Origin: an uncultured Ignavibacteriota bacterium | Lineage (GTDB): Bacteria; Bacteroidota; Ignavibacteria; Tepidaquicellales; Tepidaquicellaceae | DNA length: 6,953 nt | Direction of reading: 5' to 3' | NCBI GenBank assembly: GCA_903901375.1 | Contig: CAIUQV010000276.1 | Location: forward strand, 1-6,953 | Part shown: piece after piece, positions 4,639 through 6,953 of the stretch | Numbering within the stretch: position 1 is the first letter of the stretch | Layout of the letters: the number at the start of each line of letters is the position of its first letter | Notes under the pieces: model-generated | The model's database searches: none | What the model was told of the DNA's origin: nothing | What the model saw: the letters and a program-made list of their open reading frames with translations, nothing else | Made by a program: the position numbers and the translations under genes

Positions 4639-6726
4639 ATGCCGAGACTGGTATCATTAGATAAAACTAGAAACATTGGTATAATGGCGCATATTGACGC
4701 CGGTAAAACTACAACTACAGAAAGGATATTGTATTATACCGGTAAGCTGCACCGCATGGGCGAAGTCCATGAGGGCGGAGCTACAATGGACTGGATGGAG
4801 CAAGAAAAAGAAAGAGGTATTACAATTACTTCGGCTGCTACTACCTGCAGCTGGAGAGATCACAGAATTAACATTATAGACACCCCCGGACACGTGGATT
4901 TTACTGCTGAAGTAGAACGTTCACTGAGGGTATTAGACGGAGCTGTTGCATTATTCTGTGCAGTTGGCGGCGTTGAGCCTCAGTCGGAAACGGTATGGCG
5001 TCAGGCTGATAAATATTCCGTTCCGAGGATAGCTTTTGTAAACAAGATGGACAGGGTTGGAGCAGATTTCTTTAATGCGATTAATATGATGAAGGACAGG
5101 CTTAAGGCAAATGCTGTACCTATTCAAATACCTGTTGGACAGGGAGTGATGTTTAAGGGGCTTATAGACCTTGTTACGATGAAGGCAAGAATGTTTAATG
5201 AAGATACTCTTGGTGCTACGTTTGAAGATATTGAAATTCCTGCCTCAATGCTGAAGCAGGCGAATGAATACAGACAGCAGCTACTCGAAGCTGTTTCTGA
5301 TGTTGACGATACTTTACTCGAGAAATTCCTTGAAGGTAAAGAGATTTCTGAAAGCGAAATAATGAAAGTATTAAGGGAAGCGACTATTCAGGTTAAGATT
5401 ATTCCGGTATTATGCGGTTCATCTTTTAAGAACAAAGGTGTTCAGAATCTTCTGGATATGGTTATTGACCTTTTACCTTCTCCTAATGATATAAAGGATA
5501 TAACCGCACATCACGTACACAGTGATGATCAGATTATAAGAAAAATTGATGATAATGAGAAATTCAGTGCTCTTGCATTTAAAATAATGACCGATCCTTT
5601 TGTTGGTAAGCTTTGTTTCTTCAGGGTTTATTCAGGAAAAGCTGAAGCAGGAAGTTATATATATAATTCCGTTTCAGGAAAGAAAGAAAGACTCGGCAGG
5701 ATTTTGCAGATGCATGCGAATCACAGAGAAGATATAAAAGAAGTATTCAGCGGTGACATTGCTGCAGCAGTCGGTTTAAAGAATACGAGAACGGGTGATA
5801 CACTGTGTACTGAAGATGATGCGATTGTACTCGAAAGAATAGTATTTCCTGCACCGGTAATACAGATTGCAATTGAGCCAAAAACAAAAGCAGACCAGGA
5901 TAAGCTTGGTGAATCACTTGCTAAACTTTCAGATGAAGATCCAACGTTCAGGGTAACCACTGATGAAAATACAGGGCAGACTCTGATTTCAGGTATGGGT
6001 GAACTTCACCTGGAGATTATTGTTGACAGGCTTAAAAGGGAATTTAAGGTTGATGCAAATGTCGGTAAACCGCAGGTAGCATACAAAGAAACTATAAGAA
6101 AGAAAGTTACACAGGAACATAAGTTTGTAAGACAGTCAGGCGGTAAGGGACAGTTTGGACACGTATGGATAGAATTAGAACCGAATGAAAAAGGTAAAGG
6201 ATTTATTTTTGTCAACAAGATTGTAGGTGGTGTTATTCCTAAAGAGTACATACCTGCAGTTGAAAAAGGTATTGAAGAATCTCTGAAAAACGGAGTACTT
6301 GCAGGATATCCTGTAGAAGACGTAAAAGTGACTTTAATTGATGGTTCATATCACGATGTTGATTCATCTGAAATGGCATTTAAGATAGCAGGTTCTATGG
6401 CTTTCAAGGAAGCAGCAAGAAAAGCAAATCCTGTGCTGCTTGAACCTATTATGGATGTTGAAGTTGTAACACCTGATGATTATATGGGTTCTGTAAACGG
6501 AGATTTAAGTTCAAGAAGAGGAAGAATTGAAGGAATGTCTCAGAGAAGCGATGCGCAGGTAGTAAGAGCCATGGTTCCATTATCGGAAATGTTCGGATAT
6601 TCAACGACATTGAGATCGATGACACAGGGAAGAGCAATATACACGATGCAATTCTCCCATTATGATGAAACACCAAAATCGATATCTGAAAAGATAATCG
6701 AGAATTATACAGGTTCAAGAAGATAA
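4639..6726 (+). CDS. fusA: Elongation factor G
   Basis: This GTPase drives translocation of tRNAs and mRNA on the ribosome and, with RRF, recycles ribosomes. The product has 695 residues, a normal length. The GTPase domain (about 1-285) shows the P-loop AHIDAGKT (17-24), switch I RGITI (59-63), DTPGH (81-85) with catalytic His85, NKMD (135-138) and the G5 loop GSSFKNKG (260-267). Domain II covers about 300-400. Domain III includes GMGELHLEI (452-460) with His457, a known fusidic acid contact in other species and unaltered here. Domain IV carries the tip loop GSYHDVDSS with His572, and domain V ends in YTGSRR. The ATG is 33 bp after rpsG. A purine-rich GAGAGGG (4621-4627) lies upstream but rather far (11-12 nt) for a standard Shine-Dalgarno sequence. 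All domains look intact and canonical, so this is the translocating EF-G rather than a diverged paralogue. No tuf or rpsJ follows within the window. Confidence 0.98.
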   Translation: MPRLVSLDKTRNIGIMAHIDAGKTTTTERILYYTGKLHRMGEVHEGGATMDWMEQEKERGITITSAATTCSWRDHRINIIDTPGHVDFTAEVERSLRVLDGAVALFCAVGGVEPQSETVWRQADKYSVPRIAFVNKMDRVGADFFNAINMMKDRLKANAVPIQIPVGQGVMFKGLIDLVTMKARMFNEDTLGATFEDIEIPASMLKQANEYRQQLLEAVSDVDDTLLEKFLEGKEISESEIMKVLREATIQVKIIPVLCGSSFKNKGVQNLLDMVIDLLPSPNDIKDITAHHVHSDDQIIRKIDDNEKFSALAFKIMTDPFVGKLCFFRVYSGKAEAGSYIYNSVSGKKERLGRILQMHANHREDIKEVFSGDIAAAVGLKNTRTGDTLCTEDDAIVLERIVFPAPVIQIAIEPKTKADQDKLGESLAKLSDEDPTFRVTTDENTGQTLISGMGELHLEIIVDRLKREFKVDANVGKPQVAYKETIRKKVTQEHKFVRQSGGKGQFGHVWIELEPNEKGKGFIFVNKIVGGVIPKEYIPAVEKGIEESLKNGVLAGYPVEDVKVTLIDGSYHDVDSSEMAFKIAGSMAFKEAARKANPVLLEPIMDVEVVTPDDYMGSVNGDLSSRRGRIEGMSQRSDAQVVRAMVPLSEMFGYSTTLRSMTQGRAIYTMQFSHYDETPKSISEKIIENYTGSRR

Positions 6727-6749
6727 TAGTTCTTTAATAATATTGGGTC

Positions 6750-6774
6750 AGTTCTTTTAAGGAAGAATAGAACT
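6750..6774 (+). other. Hairpin after fusA, no T-tract
   Basis: AGTTCT at 6750-6755 pairs with AGAACT at 6769-6774 across a 13-nt loop, 23 bp after the fusA stop. A second AGTTCT at 6728-6733 could pair with the same 3' arm. No run of T follows, so it is not a standard intrinsic terminator. It may be an mRNA 3'-end or processing structure. Confidence 0.4.
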
Positions 6775-6776
6775 CG

Positions 6777-6863
6777 TAAATCAGACACGCGAAAGCGCTC
6801 TATAAAACTCTGACACTTCTCCGCGGATAGTGTTGAAGGGTTTCCGTCCGCAAGGACAACACT
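6777..6863 (+). ncRNA. Candidate structured RNA leader directly before tRNA-Ile
   Basis: This stretch is visibly richer in G+C than other intergenic sequence in the window and packs several helices. TCAGA (6781-6785) pairs with TCTGA (6809-6813), enclosing CGC-GAAA-GCG (6788-6797). ACACT (6813-6817) can pair with AGTGT (6829-6833) over an inner CCGCGG. AGTGTT (6829-6834) can instead pair with AACACT (6858-6863), closing over GTCC-GCAA-GGAC (6846-6857). Two loops are GNRA tetraloops, as is common in real structured RNA. The block ends exactly at the first base of the tRNA. It has no coding frame of note. It could be a processed 5' leader, a cis-regulatory RNA or a separate small RNA. I do not recognise it as SRP RNA, tmRNA, 6S RNA or a riboswitch class I know. 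Confidence 0.4.
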
Positions 6864-6937
6864 GGGTCAGTAGCTCAGTTGGTTAGAGCGCGTGCCTTAT
6901 AAGCACGAGGTGGGAGGTTCAATTCCTCCCTGACCCA
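6864..6937 (+). tRNA. tRNA-Ile with anticodon UAU (reads AUA)
   Basis: A complete 74-nt cloverleaf is present. The acceptor stem GGGTCAG (6864-6870) pairs with CTGACCC (6930-6936), followed by discriminator A6937. The D stem is GCTC/GAGC with loop AGTTGGTTA. The anticodon stem CGTGC/GCACG (6891-6895, 6903-6907) carries the loop CTTATAA, so the anticodon at 6898-6900 is TAT. A 5-nt variable loop (6908-6912) and T arm GGAGG-TTCAATT-CCTCC (6913-6929) complete it. All helices pair perfectly. CCA is not encoded (CAA follows), so it would be added by nucleotidyltransferase. The body resembles ordinary bacterial tRNA-Ile(GAU), and the anticodon loop differs from it only at the wobble base. A direct UAU tRNA is uncommon in bacteria, which mostly use lysidine-modified CAU for AUA. 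A T-run (6943-6947) follows but without a hairpin of its own. Confidence 0.95.
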
Positions 6938-6953
6938 CAAGATTTTTAATTAA

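Noticed and set aside
4657..4893. Antisense and alternative-frame open frames within fusA
   Set aside because: They lie wholly within a conserved EF-G gene and show no independent protein features.
6750..6774. Intrinsic terminator for fusA
   Set aside because: The hairpin has a large loop and is followed by CGTAAATC rather than a T-tract.
6941..6953. Intrinsic terminator after the tRNA
   Set aside because: A T-run is present, but there is no hairpin other than the tRNA itself and the window ends too soon to judge.
1..6953. Defence system, phage, insertion sequence or CRISPR array
   Set aside because: All coding sequence is housekeeping or envelope genes; no transposase, integrase, repeat-spacer pattern or toxin-antitoxin pair is visible.

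Overview
The window is a stretch of chromosome from an AT-rich bacterium, most likely in the Bacteroidetes/Chlorobi/Ignavibacteria (FCB) group. The reasons are an EF-G sequence of Chlorobi/Ignavibacteria style, near-absence of Shine-Dalgarno sequences, a possible Bacteroidetes-type promoter (TTTG-N18-xAnnTTTG), and a Gram-negative envelope (outer-membrane porin plus lipoprotein). The lineage is an inference from remembered family sequences, not from a search.

Layout. Positions 1-1278 (+) carry two short housekeeping genes. The first is protein-L-isoaspartate O-methyltransferase (pcm), whose start codon appears to lie one base outside the window. The second, 13 bp later, is a YigZ/IMPACT-family protein. 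Positions 1380-2537 (+) encode an outer-membrane porin of the general-porin type behind its own candidate promoter. Positions 2542-3267 (-) encode an uncharacterised secreted lipoprotein that converges on the porin with only 4 bp between stop codons. The 454-bp divergent region 3268-3721 has no gene, but holds a 17-bp perfect inverted repeat, three tandem 11-bp repeats and several smaller palindromes. One of these is a 15-bp perfect palindrome ending 12 bp before rpsL. Positions 3722-6726 (+) are the str operon core, rpsL-rpsG-fusA (S12, S7, EF-G). Positions 6727-6863 are non-coding but rich in hairpins, two with GNRA tetraloops, and lead directly into a tRNA gene (6864-6937). The window ends 16 bp later.

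How the parts relate. rpsL, rpsG and fusA supply two 30S proteins and the translocase and are surely one transcription unit. The tRNA after fusA has anticodon UAU, so it is a tRNA-Ile reading AUA directly. This is unusual, because most bacteria read AUA with a CAU tRNA modified to lysidine by TilS. The ribosomal protein genes here use AUA for 9 of 19 isoleucines, which fits a good AUA-reading capacity. The most interesting places are therefore this tRNA, the folded RNA-like block just before it (with mutually exclusive pairings and a duplicated piece of the tRNA 5' end), and the repeat-rich control region before rpsL. I see no phage, insertion sequence, CRISPR array or defence system in the window.
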